Shown here one piece after another: positions 43,147-53,071 of a stretch of 64,000 nt of DNA. This DNA comes from Paraburkholderia tropica (lineage in GTDB: Bacteria; Pseudomonadota; Gammaproteobacteria; Burkholderiales; Burkholderiaceae). The position numbers and the translations under genes are program-made. Under the pieces are notes generated by a model that worked only from the letters and a program-made list of their open reading frames with translations, ran no database searches and was not told the origin of the DNA. Numbering within the stretch: position 1 is the stretch's first letter; each line of letters starts with the position of its first letter. The stretch covers positions 62,001-126,000 of the forward strand of contig NZ_FNZM01000010.1 in the NCBI RefSeq assembly GCF_900109265.1, given 5' to 3'.

Positions 43147-44586
43147 ATGCAAGTCCAATCGATGCAGTTCAAGGCGCGCGCCGGCCAGAAGCTTGCCGAC
43201 CAGCGTCTGCAACAGAACCTGAAGAAGCTCTCTACCAAGTTCGTCACGGCACGGGCGGAGGCGATCACGGCCATCGACTTCGAGGCCACGCGCGCCGCGC
43301 TGAAAGCGCGCCGCAACCGTGCGCTGGAGAATCTCGACGTCTGGATCGAGCAGTTCGAGGCCGAGGCCACGCGGCGCGGCGTCACGGTGCTGTTTGCGGA
43401 GACCGCACGCGACGCGGCGCAACTGGTGGCCGACATCGCGCGCAAGCACGAGGTGCGCAAGGTCATCAAGACGAAGTCAATGGTCTCGGAGGAGATGCAG
43501 CTCAACACCGTGCTCGCGCAAATGGGCGTGCAGTCCATCGAGACGGATCTCGGCGAGTACATCCTTCAGATCAACAACAACGAACCGCCGAGTCACATCA
43601 TCGCGCCCGTCGTCCACAAGGACAAAGACGAGATCGCCGACCTGTTCGCGCAGACGCATCACACAGCGCGTCTGACGGAAATTCCCGACATGACGCGCGA
43701 GGCGCGCGAGGTGCTGCGGCCACACTTCCTCTCGGCGGACATGGGCGTGACGGGCGGCAACTTCCTCGTCGCGGAAACGGGTTCGGTCGTGCTGGTCACG
43801 AACGAGGGCAATGAGGGCATGTGCACGGTGATGCCGCGCGTGCACGTGGCGGTCACCGGCATCGAAAAGGTGCTGCCCACGCTGGAAGATCTCGCCACCG
43901 CCATGCGCCTGCTGCCGCGTTCGGCGACGGGGCAGGCCACCTCGAACTATTTTTCGATGCTCACCGGCCCGCGCGGTCCGGGCGACCAGGATGGGCCCGA
44001 GCATATGTATGTGGTGCTCGTCGACGGTGGCCGCACCGGGCTGATCGGCGGCGAGTTCCAGGAAATGCTGCGCTGTATACGATGCGGCGCGTGTATGAAC
44101 CACTGCCCCGTCTATCAAAAGGTCGGTGGCCATGCGTATGGCTGGGTTTATCCGGGGCCGATGGGATCGGTGCTTACGCCGAGCTACGTCGGGATCGAGA
44201 AAGCGCTGGATCTGCCCCAGGCCGCCACGCTTTGCGGCGAGTGCAACAGCGTCTGCCCGGTCGGCATTCCGCTTTCGGACCTGCTGCGCAAGCTGCGCGA
44301 GAAGCAGACCGAACGCAAGCTGCGGCCGTGGCGCGAACGCGCGGCGCTGGCCGTCTGGGGCTGGTTCGCGCTGCATCCCACGGCGTATGCGCTGCTGACC
44401 AAACTCGGCGTGCGCGTGCTGGAGCGCCTGGGGCGGCAGGGGCAGTCGATCCGCAAGCTGCCGTTCGCGCGCGGCTGGACCGAGGGGCGCGACATGCCCA
44501 CGCCGGTCGGACGTACGTTCCGCGAACTGTACGCGGCGCGCCAGACGCATCTCGACGCGAACGCAACGCGGGCTCGTCAACCGTAA
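43147..44586 (+). CDS. lutB: L-lactate oxidation Fe-S protein LutB
   Basis: 479 residues from the ATG at 43147. The N-terminal LUD domain (about 40-310; VTVLFAETARDAAQLVADIARKHEVRKVIKTKSMVSEEMQLN) is followed by two 4Fe-4S motifs, CIRCGACMNHCPVYQ and CGECNSVCPVGIP, and a C-terminal region with a helical hydrophobic stretch. An upstream open frame in phase overlaps lutA antiparallel-style coding noise and is not part of the gene. A separate LutC subunit gene is not seen immediately downstream. Confidence 0.92.
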   Translation: MQVQSMQFKARAGQKLADQRLQQNLKKLSTKFVTARAEAITAIDFEATRAALKARRNRALENLDVWIEQFEAEATRRGVTVLFAETARDAAQLVADIARKHEVRKVIKTKSMVSEEMQLNTVLAQMGVQSIETDLGEYILQINNNEPPSHIIAPVVHKDKDEIADLFAQTHHTARLTEIPDMTREAREVLRPHFLSADMGVTGGNFLVAETGSVVLVTNEGNEGMCTVMPRVHVAVTGIEKVLPTLEDLATAMRLLPRSATGQATSNYFSMLTGPRGPGDQDGPEHMYVVLVDGGRTGLIGGEFQEMLRCIRCGACMNHCPVYQKVGGHAYGWVYPGPMGSVLTPSYVGIEKALDLPQAATLCGECNSVCPVGIPLSDLLRKLREKQTERKLRPWRERAALAVWGWFALHPTAYALLTKLGVRVLERLGRQGQSIRKLPFARGWTEGRDMPTPVGRTFRELYAARQTHLDANATRARQP

Positions 44587-44722
44587 ATCCGCCACTGTTT
44601 AACCTGCGGCAACAGTGTGTTCGTCTTTGTCGGGTTTTTCCTGATTGCGATCGTCTATATCATTTCGACTGGCGATAGTGCGTCTCAAGCACCTCGCCCC
44701 ATAGTCGAGAGAGAGTCGCATC

Positions 44723-44959
44723 ATGAGAAAGAAAATAGTGGTGTATTGGCCGCTGGCGCTGATCGTGCCGCTCGCGGCGATTGCATGGGTTCATGCCTGG
44801 GATACCGCCGAGCAGCAACTGCCGCTCGCCGCCGATCAGGTGAGCGCCGAACTGGCGCGCGCCGTGTCGTATGGTCTCGTCGGCGATGCCGGCGACGTGA
44901 AAGCGCCGGTGAAGGCCATGCGCGGCGCGAGCCCGCTGCCGCACGCAAGCACGATCTGA
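44723..44959 (+). CDS. Small membrane or secreted protein (hypothetical)
   Basis: 78 residues. It starts MRKKIVVYWPLALIVPLAAIAWVHAWDTAE with a positively charged start and one hydrophobic segment (about residues 6-24), then a soluble tail of about 50 residues ending PHASTI. It could be a single-pass inner-membrane or exported protein. A weak AGAGAG precedes the ATG. No homologue recognised. It sits between lutB and the tyrosine phosphatase on the same strand. Confidence 0.4.
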   Translation: MRKKIVVYWPLALIVPLAAIAWVHAWDTAEQQLPLAADQVSAELARAVSYGLVGDAGDVKAPVKAMRGASPLPHASTI

Positions 44960-45116
44960 GCAACCGGTGCGCCGCAGGCGTGCCAAGCGCGCATTTGCCG
45001 CACTTTGTATAATTGCGGATTCGGCTGTCGCCAGTCCGGTTCGAGCCCGATAGTACGGGCTTCCTGGCGGATTCGGCAGACCCGGTCACACCTCGCCCAG
45101 CCCGCACCCCGACACG

Positions 45117-45599
45117 ATGAACAAGGTTTCCGTTTGTTTCGTTTGCCTCGGCAACATTTGCCGCTCGCCCACGGCTGAAGCGGTGATGCTGCGCATGGTC
45201 GACGAGGCGGGCCTGAATGGCCGTGTGGTGGTCGATTCCGCGGGCACGGGCAACTGGCACATCGGCGAGGCGCCCGACGAGCGCGCCCAGCGCGCGGGCA
45301 AACAGCGCGGCTACGATCTCGCGCCGCTGCGCGCGCGCCAGATCGAGCAGGAAGATTTTGCGGCGTTCGATCTGATCGTCGCGATGGACGACGCCAACGT
45401 GACCGCGCTGCATCAGGTCGCGCCGGCCGGCGAGCGAGACAAGATCCGCTTGCTGATGGAATTCGCGCCGAACGCGGAGGATCGTGTGGTAACCGACCCT
45501 TATTTCGGCGGCGCGGCGGGCTTCGAGTCGGTGCTCGACCAGTGCGAGGCCGCCTGCGCGGGTTTGCTGGCGGCGCTGCGTCCGCAACTGGTGGATTGA
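45117..45599 (+). CDS. Low-molecular-weight protein-tyrosine phosphatase
   Basis: A 160-residue LMW-PTP. The P-loop VCLGNICRSPTAEAV (CX5R) is at residues 8-15 region, and the general-acid Asp is in VVTDPYFGG. The N-terminus and length fit family members that dephosphorylate tyrosine kinases of capsule/exopolysaccharide assembly (Wzb) or arsenate-type reductase relatives; with the IVAMDDANVTALH motif it is a PTP. No polysaccharide genes nearby. The next gene, iscR, has its own promoter. Confidence 0.92.
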   Translation: MNKVSVCFVCLGNICRSPTAEAVMLRMVDEAGLNGRVVVDSAGTGNWHIGEAPDERAQRAGKQRGYDLAPLRARQIEQEDFAAFDLIVAMDDANVTALHQVAPAGERDKIRLLMEFAPNAEDRVVTDPYFGGAAGFESVLDQCEAACAGLLAALRPQLVD

Positions 45600-45683
45600 A
45601 GTGAACGGTGCGGTGCACGCGTTGCAGGAAGTGCGCCGTTTTACCTTTTCGTCATGTGCCTAATAACCCGAATGGCGGCACGG

Positions 45684-45708
45684 ATACTTGACTAAACTAG
45701 TCATGTAT
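45684..45708 (+). promoter_or_regulatory. IscR type-1 binding site A
   Basis: A 25-bp dyad starting ATACTTGAC and ending GTCATGTAT, with central TAAACTA. It follows the E. coli IscR type 1 pattern (ATASYTGACTRWWW...) and covers the -35 box of iscR. Confidence 0.75.
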
Positions 45709-45715
45709 TTATACT
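45688..45715 (+). promoter_or_regulatory. Sigma-70 promoter of iscR / isc operon
   Basis: TTGACT, 16-nt spacer, TATACT. Predicted start about 45722. Overlaps both IscR sites, giving direct autorepression by Fe-S-loaded IscR. Confidence 0.65.
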
Positions 45716-45735
45716 TGACGAAAATTGTCGAGAAT
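45711..45735 (+). promoter_or_regulatory. IscR type-1 binding site B
   Basis: A second 25-bp element, ATACTTGAC...GTCGAGAAT, 27 bp downstream of site A and over the -10 and transcription start. The two sites mirror the double IscR sites of the E. coli iscR promoter. Confidence 0.6.
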
Positions 45736-45753
45736 TGCGGTTCCCCTACCATC

Positions 45754-46287
45754 ATGAGACTCACCACGAAAGGCCGTTTCGCCGTCACGGCGATGATCGA
45801 CCTGGCCCTGCGCCAGGAGCAGGGCCCGGTGACGCTTGCGGGTATCAGCCAGCGCCAGCACATTTCGCTGTCGTACCTCGAACAGCTGTTCGGCAAGCTC
45901 CGCCGCCATGAAATCGTCGAATCGGTCCGCGGGCCGGGCGGCGGGTACAACCTCGCGCGTCGCGCGGAGGACGTCACGGTCGCGGACATCATCATCGCCG
46001 TGGACGAGCCGCTCGATGCCACGCAATGCGGCGGCAAGGGCGCGTGCGAGGGTACCAAGCAGCACGACGGCCACTGCATGACGCACGAACTCTGGTCCAC
46101 GCTGAACCAGAAGATGGTCGAGTACCTCGATTCCGTGTCGCTCAAGGATCTGGTGGACAAGCAGCGCGCTCGCGAAGGCGCCGCGCCCACGGTCCTGCGC
46201 GACCGCCGCGCGGAAGCCCCCGCGGTCGAGCCGGTGAGGGCCGTGCCGCTAGGGCCGAACTCGATTTTCAACATGGCGGGTTCGTGA
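45754..46287 (+). CDS. iscR: Fe-S cluster-sensing regulator IscR
   Basis: Rrf2-family repressor of the isc operon, 177 residues from the ATG at 45754. The HTH is in AVTAMIDLALRQEQGPVTLAGISQRQHIS and the wing in RGPGGGYNLAR. Three Cys that bind 2Fe-2S are in CGGKGACEGTKQHDGHCMTH, with the His ligand in MTH. The spacing between the second and third Cys is 9 residues rather than the 5 of E. coli. Upstream lie two IscR sites. Confidence 0.95.
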   Translation: MRLTTKGRFAVTAMIDLALRQEQGPVTLAGISQRQHISLSYLEQLFGKLRRHEIVESVRGPGGGYNLARRAEDVTVADIIIAVDEPLDATQCGGKGACEGTKQHDGHCMTHELWSTLNQKMVEYLDSVSLKDLVDKQRAREGAAPTVLRDRRAEAPAVEPVRAVPLGPNSIFNMAGS

Positions 46288-46354
46288 GCTTGATCCGAGC
46301 CGTCAGGACGCACTACACAGTACAGCGCAGCACAAAGATTCCCCGGAGCGATAG

Positions 46355-47578
46355 ATGAATAACGATATTCCCCACCTGCCCATTTACATGGATTACAGCG
46401 CGACGACGCCGGTCGACCCGCGCGTGGTGGACAAGATGATTCCGTACCTGCGCGAGCAGTTCGGCAATCCGGCTTCGCGCAGCCACGCCTACGGCTGGGA
46501 CGCGGAACGTGCGGTCGAGGAAGCGCGCGAGCAGGTCGCCGCGCTCGTCAACGCCGACCCGCGCGAAATCATCTGGACCTCCGGCGCGACCGAATCGGAC
46601 AACCTCGCGATCAAGGGTGCCGCGCACTTCTACAAGAGCAAGGGCAAGCACATCATCACGGTGAAGACCGAGCACAAGGCTGTGCTCGACACCTGTCGCG
46701 AACTCGAGCGCGAAGGCTATGAAGTCACGTATCTGCCGGTGCTGGAAAACGGCCTGATCGACCTCGAAGCGTTCAAGGCGGCGATTCGCCCGGACACGAT
46801 CCTCGTTTCCGTGATGCACGTGAACAACGAGATCGGCGTGATCCAGGACATCGAGACGATCGGCGAAATCTGCCGTGAAAAGGGCATCGTGTTCCACGTC
46901 GACGCCGCGCAATCGACGGGCAAGGCGCCGATCGACCTGCAAAAGCTCAAGGTCGACCTGATGTCGTTCTCGGCGCACAAGACCTATGGCCCGAAGGGCA
47001 TTGGCGCGCTGTACGTGCGTCGCAAGCCGCGCGTGCGTATCGAAGCGCAGATGCACGGCGGCGGTCACGAGCGCGGCATGCGCTCGGGCACGCTGGCCAC
47101 GCACCAGATCGTCGGCATGGGCGAAGCGTTCCGCATCGCGCGTGAAGAGATGGCTACGGAAAACGAGCGCGTGCGCATGCTGCGCGACCGTCTGCTCAAG
47201 GGCCTCTCGGAAATCGAAGAAACCTACGTGAACGGCGACATGGAGCAGCGCGTCCCGCACAACCTGAACATCAGCTTCAACTTCGTCGAAGGCGAGTCGC
47301 TGATCATGGCGGTGAAGGACGTGGCGGTGTCGTCGGGTTCGGCGTGCACGTCGGCTTCGCTGGAGCCGTCGTACGTGCTGCGCGCGCTCGGCCGCAACGA
47401 CGAACTGGCGCACAGCTCGATCCGTTTCACGGTGGGCCGCTTCACGACGGAGCAGGACGTCGACTACGTGATCAACCTGCTGAAGACGAAGATCGCCAAG
47501 CTGCGCGAACTGTCGCCGCTGTGGGAAATGCACAAGGACGGCATCGATCTGTCGACCATCCAGTGGGCAGCGCACTAA
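46355..47578 (+). CDS. iscS: Cysteine desulfurase IscS
   Basis: PLP enzyme, 407 residues, supplying sulfur for Fe-S clusters and thio-tRNA. Starts with YMDYSATTPVDPRVVDKM. The PLP-binding Lys is in SFSAHKTYGPKGIGALYV, and the active-site Cys, which carries persulfide, is in SSGSACTSASLEPSYVLRALG. Complete. Second gene of the isc operon. Confidence 0.97.
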   Translation: MNNDIPHLPIYMDYSATTPVDPRVVDKMIPYLREQFGNPASRSHAYGWDAERAVEEAREQVAALVNADPREIIWTSGATESDNLAIKGAAHFYKSKGKHIITVKTEHKAVLDTCRELEREGYEVTYLPVLENGLIDLEAFKAAIRPDTILVSVMHVNNEIGVIQDIETIGEICREKGIVFHVDAAQSTGKAPIDLQKLKVDLMSFSAHKTYGPKGIGALYVRRKPRVRIEAQMHGGGHERGMRSGTLATHQIVGMGEAFRIAREEMATENERVRMLRDRLLKGLSEIEETYVNGDMEQRVPHNLNISFNFVEGESLIMAVKDVAVSSGSACTSASLEPSYVLRALGRNDELAHSSIRFTVGRFTTEQDVDYVINLLKTKIAKLRELSPLWEMHKDGIDLSTIQWAAH

Positions 47579-47663
47579 GTTTCACGCGACGCAAAGCGAA
47601 TATCGACCCGGCCGCAGCGCACACGAACATGCCGCGCGGCCAACGAATTGAAGGAGTGTGATC

Positions 47664-48068
47664 ATGGCATATAGCGACAAGGTTCTGGACCACTACGAAA
47701 ACCCGCGTAACGTCGGTTCGTTCTCGAAAGACGACGACACGGTCGGCACGGGCATGGTCGGCGCGCCGGCTTGCGGCGACGTGATGAAGCTGCAGATCCG
47801 CGTGGGCGCGGACGGCGTGATCGAAGACGCGAAGTTCAAGACCTACGGCTGCGGCTCGGCAATCGCCTCGAGCTCGCTCGTCACGGAATGGGTCAAGGGC
47901 AAGACGCTTGACGAAGCGCTCTCGATCAAGAACACGCAGATCGCCGAAGAACTGGCGCTGCCGCCGGTGAAGATCCACTGCTCGATCCTCGCGGAAGACG
48001 CGATCAAGGCAGCGGTCGCCGACTACCGCACGCGTCACACGACCGAAGCGAAGGCCGACGCCGTTTAA
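47664..48068 (+). CDS. iscU: Fe-S cluster scaffold IscU
   Basis: 134 residues. The three cluster Cys are in GAPACGDVMKLQI, KTYGCGSAIASSS and KIHCSILAEDAIKAA. LPPVK, the HscA recognition motif, precedes the last Cys. Preceding GGAG and the ATG at 47664 favour this start over the in-frame codons just upstream. Confidence 0.97.
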   Translation: MAYSDKVLDHYENPRNVGSFSKDDDTVGTGMVGAPACGDVMKLQIRVGADGVIEDAKFKTYGCGSAIASSSLVTEWVKGKTLDEALSIKNTQIAEELALPPVKIHCSILAEDAIKAAVADYRTRHTTEAKADAV

Positions 48069-48239
48069 GGCGCACGGCAGGTCGCGCGGCGAGCGGCAAC
48101 GCGGCGCGGGCAGAACGGCGGCGAACCTTCGGGTGCGCCGCCGCGGGATTAACGATTTTGGATGCAGGCAGGTTGCGCCGCACCGTGGTGAAACAGGCAC
48201 GAGCCTGAGACACGCGGGGCGGGGCGCGGCGAAAACGCT

Positions 48240-48563
48240 ATGGCTATTACGTTGACGGAAAAAGCGGCACAGCACGTGCAGAAGTACCTGACCCGGCGCG
48301 GCAAGGGCGTGGGCCTGCGCCTCGGCGTGCGCACGACGGGTTGCTCGGGACTGGCGTACAAGCTCGAGTATGTCGACGACCTGGCGCCCGAGGACAACGT
48401 GTTCGAGAGCTTCGGCGTGAAGGTGATCGTCGATCCGAAAAGCCTGTCCTATATCGACGGCACGCAGCTCGATTTCGTGCGCGAAGGCCTCAACGAGGGC
48501 TTCAAGTTCAACAACCCGAACGTGAAGGACGAGTGCGGTTGCGGCGAGTCCTTCCGCGTTTGA
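48240..48563 (+). CDS. iscA: A-type Fe-S carrier IscA
   Basis: 107 residues of the HesB/IscA family. Conserved Cys in VRTTGCSGLAYKLEYVDD and a C-terminal pair in DECGCGESF. Starts at ATG 48240, following a 171-bp gap after iscU that contains no gene. A terminator-like hairpin lies directly after it. Confidence 0.96.
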   Translation: MAITLTEKAAQHVQKYLTRRGKGVGLRLGVRTTGCSGLAYKLEYVDDLAPEDNVFESFGVKVIVDPKSLSYIDGTQLDFVREGLNEGFKFNNPNVKDECGCGESFRV

Positions 48564-48580
48564 GCCCGTGTGTTGCGGTG

Positions 48581-48605
48581 AAAAGGCGGCCTGTGCCGCC
48601 TTTTT
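48581..48605 (+). terminator. Internal terminator-like hairpin between iscA and hscB
   Basis: AAAGGCGGC / GCCGCCTTT with a CTGT loop, followed by TT and TTTGA. It is in the isc operon and could give higher iscRSUA than hscBA-fdx levels. Confidence 0.75.
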
Positions 48606-48638
48606 GATTTTGATGGCCCCACAAGAACGCTTTATCCG

Positions 48639-49175
48639 ATGACCTCGCTTTCATCGCTTTCCGATAGCCACTTCGTGCTGTTCGGCCTGCCCGAGCAGTT
48701 CGCGATCGACGCCGATTCGCTCGACCACGCATATCGCACCGTGCAGGCGCAGGTTCACCCGGACCGCTTCGCCGCGGCCGGCGACGCGCAAAAACGCGTG
48801 GCGATGCAATGGGCCACGCGCGCGAACGAGGCGTATCAGACGCTGCGCGATCCGCTCAAGCGCGCCAAATACCTGTTGCATCTGCGCGGCGTCGACGTCG
48901 GCGCCGAGGACAATACGGCCATGGAGCCGGCGTTCCTGATGCAGCAGATGGAATGGCGCGAGGCGATCGAGGACGCAGTGCATGCGAAGAACGTCGACGC
49001 GCTCGACGCGCTCTCGGGCGAACTGCGCGACGACGAGCGCGCGCGCCTCGCCAAGCTCGCGGCGCTGATCGACAGCGGCTCGAACCAGCCGGCGGCGGAA
49101 GCGGTGCGCCAGCTCATGTTCATCGAGCGCGTCGCAGCCGAGATCGAGACGCAGATCGAACGGCTGGAAGGCTGA
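48639..49175 (+). CDS. hscB: Co-chaperone HscB (J-type)
   Basis: 178 residues; N-terminal J domain with HPD in VQAQVHPDRFAAAGDAQKR, followed by a C-terminal helical domain that binds IscU (MEPAFLMQQMEWREAIED). Stimulates HscA. Normal length. Confidence 0.95.
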   Translation: MTSLSSLSDSHFVLFGLPEQFAIDADSLDHAYRTVQAQVHPDRFAAAGDAQKRVAMQWATRANEAYQTLRDPLKRAKYLLHLRGVDVGAEDNTAMEPAFLMQQMEWREAIEDAVHAKNVDALDALSGELRDDERARLAKLAALIDSGSNQPAAEAVRQLMFIERVAAEIETQIERLEG

Positions 49176-49268
49176 GACCGTTGCCGGGCGCCACGCGCCC
49201 GACTGCACGGAAAAAAGCGTAGAACATAGGACAGGGCTGCCCGTGGCGGCCCGCAACAGATCAAACAG

Positions 49269-51140
<1,872 letters not shown>

Positions 51141-51295
51141 GTAGCGAACGCAGAGAAAACGACCTGTGCGCGCATCGCGCGCCGGGTGCGTGCTTTCCCG
51201 ATGTGGCGAAGCGCGCGAGGTCAGTAGAATGGGCGATGCCGCCGCCGTCAGGCGGGGCGCGCCCGAATTGAAAGTTATTGGATACGGAAATCACA

Positions 51296-51637
51296 ATGCC
51301 TCAAATCGTGGTGCTGCCCCATGTCGAACTGTGCCCCGAGGGCGCGGTCATCGACGCCAAGCCGGGTGAAAGCGTGTGCGACGCGCTGCTGGAACACGGC
51401 ATCGAGATCGAACACGCCTGCGAGAAGTCGTGCGCGTGCACGACCTGTCACGTGATCGTGCGCGAAGGTTTCAACGCGCTCGAACCGTCTGAAGAAGCCG
51501 AAGACGACCTGCTCGACAAGGCATGGGGTCTGGAGCCCACTTCGCGGCTGTCGTGCCAGGCGCTCGTGCCGGCGGAAGACGACCTGGTGATCGAGATTCC
51601 GCGTTACTCGATCAACCACGCCAAGGAAAACCACTGA
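51296..51637 (+). CDS. fdx: ISC-type [2Fe-2S] ferredoxin
   Basis: 113 residues from the ATG at 51296. Cluster Cys ligands in EHACEKSCACTTCHV and the distant LSCQALV. Acidic C-terminal region LEPSEEAEDDLLDKA. Electron donor for cluster assembly. Confidence 0.96.
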   Translation: MPQIVVLPHVELCPEGAVIDAKPGESVCDALLEHGIEIEHACEKSCACTTCHVIVREGFNALEPSEEAEDDLLDKAWGLEPTSRLSCQALVPAEDDLVIEIPRYSINHAKENH

Positions 51638-51662
51638 TCCACCCGAAGAGGAGCGCACAGCC

Positions 51663-51860
51663 ATGAAATGGACCGATACGCAGGACATCGCAATGGCCTT
51701 GACGGACACGCATCCCGAAGTCGATCCGCAGTATGTGCGCTTTACCGATCTGCATCGCTGGATCACGGAACTCGAAGGTTTCGACGACGATCCGCAAAGC
51801 TCGAACGAGCGGATCCTCGAAGCGATCCAGGCGGCGTGGATTGAAGACGCCGATTACTGA
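51663..51860 (+). CDS. iscX: IscX (YfhJ) accessory protein
   Basis: 65 residues, acidic: MKWTDTQDIAMALTDTHPEVDPQYVRFTDLHRWITELEGFDDDPQSSNERILEAIQAAWIEDADY is the whole-family layout. Binds IscS and modulates its activity. Last gene of the isc operon. Confidence 0.95.
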   Translation: MKWTDTQDIAMALTDTHPEVDPQYVRFTDLHRWITELEGFDDDPQSSNERILEAIQAAWIEDADY

Positions 51861-51904
51861 TTGCTCCGGTCGATGAAGGCTCCGCGCTGCGGCGCGGTCT
51901 GAAT

Positions 51905-51943
51905 AAAAAAGGCGATTCGCTGTGATGGCGAATCGCCTTTTTG
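51905..51943. terminator. Terminator of the isc operon
   Basis: AAGGCGATTCGC / GCGAATCGCCTT with a 7-nt loop and T-run on the right and A-run on the left; bidirectional with the following minus-strand gene. Confidence 0.92.
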
Positions 51944-51982
51944 TTTGCCTGCGTTTGCAGATGCGGCCGGGTTCAGGCGACC

Positions 51983-52723
51983 TCAGGCCGCTTCGAGCGC
52001 CCCGCGTTCGATCCGCACGCGTTGGCCTTGCTGGAACGGCGGTGCTTTGTGATAAGTGAAGTAGCGCATCTTGCCGCTATCCATGCGCACGCGCACCGAA
52101 TAGGCCGTCGTGCTGCGGATATGCTTTTCGACCGAGTTGCCCGCGAGGCCGCCGCCGAGCGCGCCGAGCAGCGTCATCGCGGTACGGCCGCCGCCGCGGC
52201 CGAACTGATTGCCGACGACGCCACCCGCCACCGCGCCACCCACCGCGCCGATGCCGGTGCCGTGGCCTTCCTGCTTGACCGCCGAAATCGCTTCAACGAC
52301 GCCGCACGAGGCGCACGCGGCCGATTGCGGCGGCGCTTCCTGCGCGGCTTGTTGAGGCTGTTGCGCGTACTGCGGCGCGGGCGCGGCCGGCTGCGCTGGC
52401 TGCGCCGCCGCCGGAGCGGGTTGCGGCTCGGTGGGCGCGGTGCTTTGCGCGCCGTTTTGTGCATACTGCGCGCCGGTCGCGGGCCGCGTGGAATCCTGCG
52501 TCGCGGGCAGCGTCGCCATCAGCGTGGTCTGGCCGGTTTGCGATTGGGCACTCTGTTCGGCCGTGCTGGAAGCCTTGGGAAATACGCCGGTAATCGCCGC
52601 CGTGGCTGCCAGGCTCGCGACGATCACCGCACCCGCGGCAGTCGCGACGAGCGGATGCAGACGGCGTTTGGCGGACGTGTCGGGCGTAGTGGTGGTCGTG
52701 GTTTTAGGATCGAGTTCGTTCAT
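51983..52723 (-). CDS. Glycine-zipper 2TM-domain envelope protein
   Basis: 246 residues from the ATG at 52723. Thr-rich cytoplasmic start, one TM helix (about residues 24-48, LVATAAGAVIVASLAATAA), then a Gln/Ala/Pro-rich linker of about 90 residues. The glycine-zipper motif follows: GTGIGAVGGAVAGGVVGNQFGRG and LLGALGGGLAGNSVEKH. A C-terminal beta region is VRVRMDSGKMRYFTYHKAPPFQQGQRVRIERG. Relatives are the 17-kDa antigen/SlyB and YMGG-like proteins. The CASCG in front of the zipper has two Cys. Function unknown; envelope integrity is likely. Confidence 0.85.
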   Translation of the reverse strand: MNELDPKTTTTTTPDTSAKRRLHPLVATAAGAVIVASLAATAAITGVFPKASSTAEQSAQSQTGQTTLMATLPATQDSTRPATGAQYAQNGAQSTAPTEPQPAPAAAQPAQPAAPAPQYAQQPQQAAQEAPPQSAACASCGVVEAISAVKQEGHGTGIGAVGGAVAGGVVGNQFGRGGGRTAMTLLGALGGGLAGNSVEKHIRSTTAYSVRVRMDSGKMRYFTYHKAPPFQQGQRVRIERGALEAA

Positions 52724-53071
52724 GACAGGCTCCGTCTTTTGCAGAGTTGGCTCAAAAGCTTGGGTCAAAACCAGTGTGAGCCAAAGCCGTGGCACGGGCG
52801 TTTCATTTTGTAACCCATCCTGCGTGCGCGACGAACCGGTAACGCATCCATCAGATCCCGATCGCCGCACGGCTTTGCCCGGCGCGGTTTTCCGTCCTGA
52901 CGCAATCCGCATGCCCATTTGCCGCGCGAAATTTGCGCGAAGCAGGGCGGAAGCTTTTACCGATAGTTACAAACGTCCGACGCACGTGCCACGCCGCAGC
53001 CAAAAGAAACGGGGCGCATGCGGCGTGAACCGCATGCGCCCCGTCTGGCGCGTCTGTCGTGCAGGCGTCGC
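52724..53071. other. Intergenic region between the glycine-zipper gene and lysS
   Basis: 348 bp with no gene seen. Its left part is the upstream region of the glycine-zipper gene (minus strand) and its right part holds the lysS terminator hairpin at about 53003-53043. A short reading frame across it is only an extension of the glycine-zipper gene. Confidence 0.6.
53003..53043 (-). terminator. Terminator of lysS
   Basis: Perfect 14-bp stem, CGGGGCGCATGCGG / CCGCATGCGCCCCG, 6-nt loop. On the minus strand it is followed by TTTCTTTT. Confidence 0.9.
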
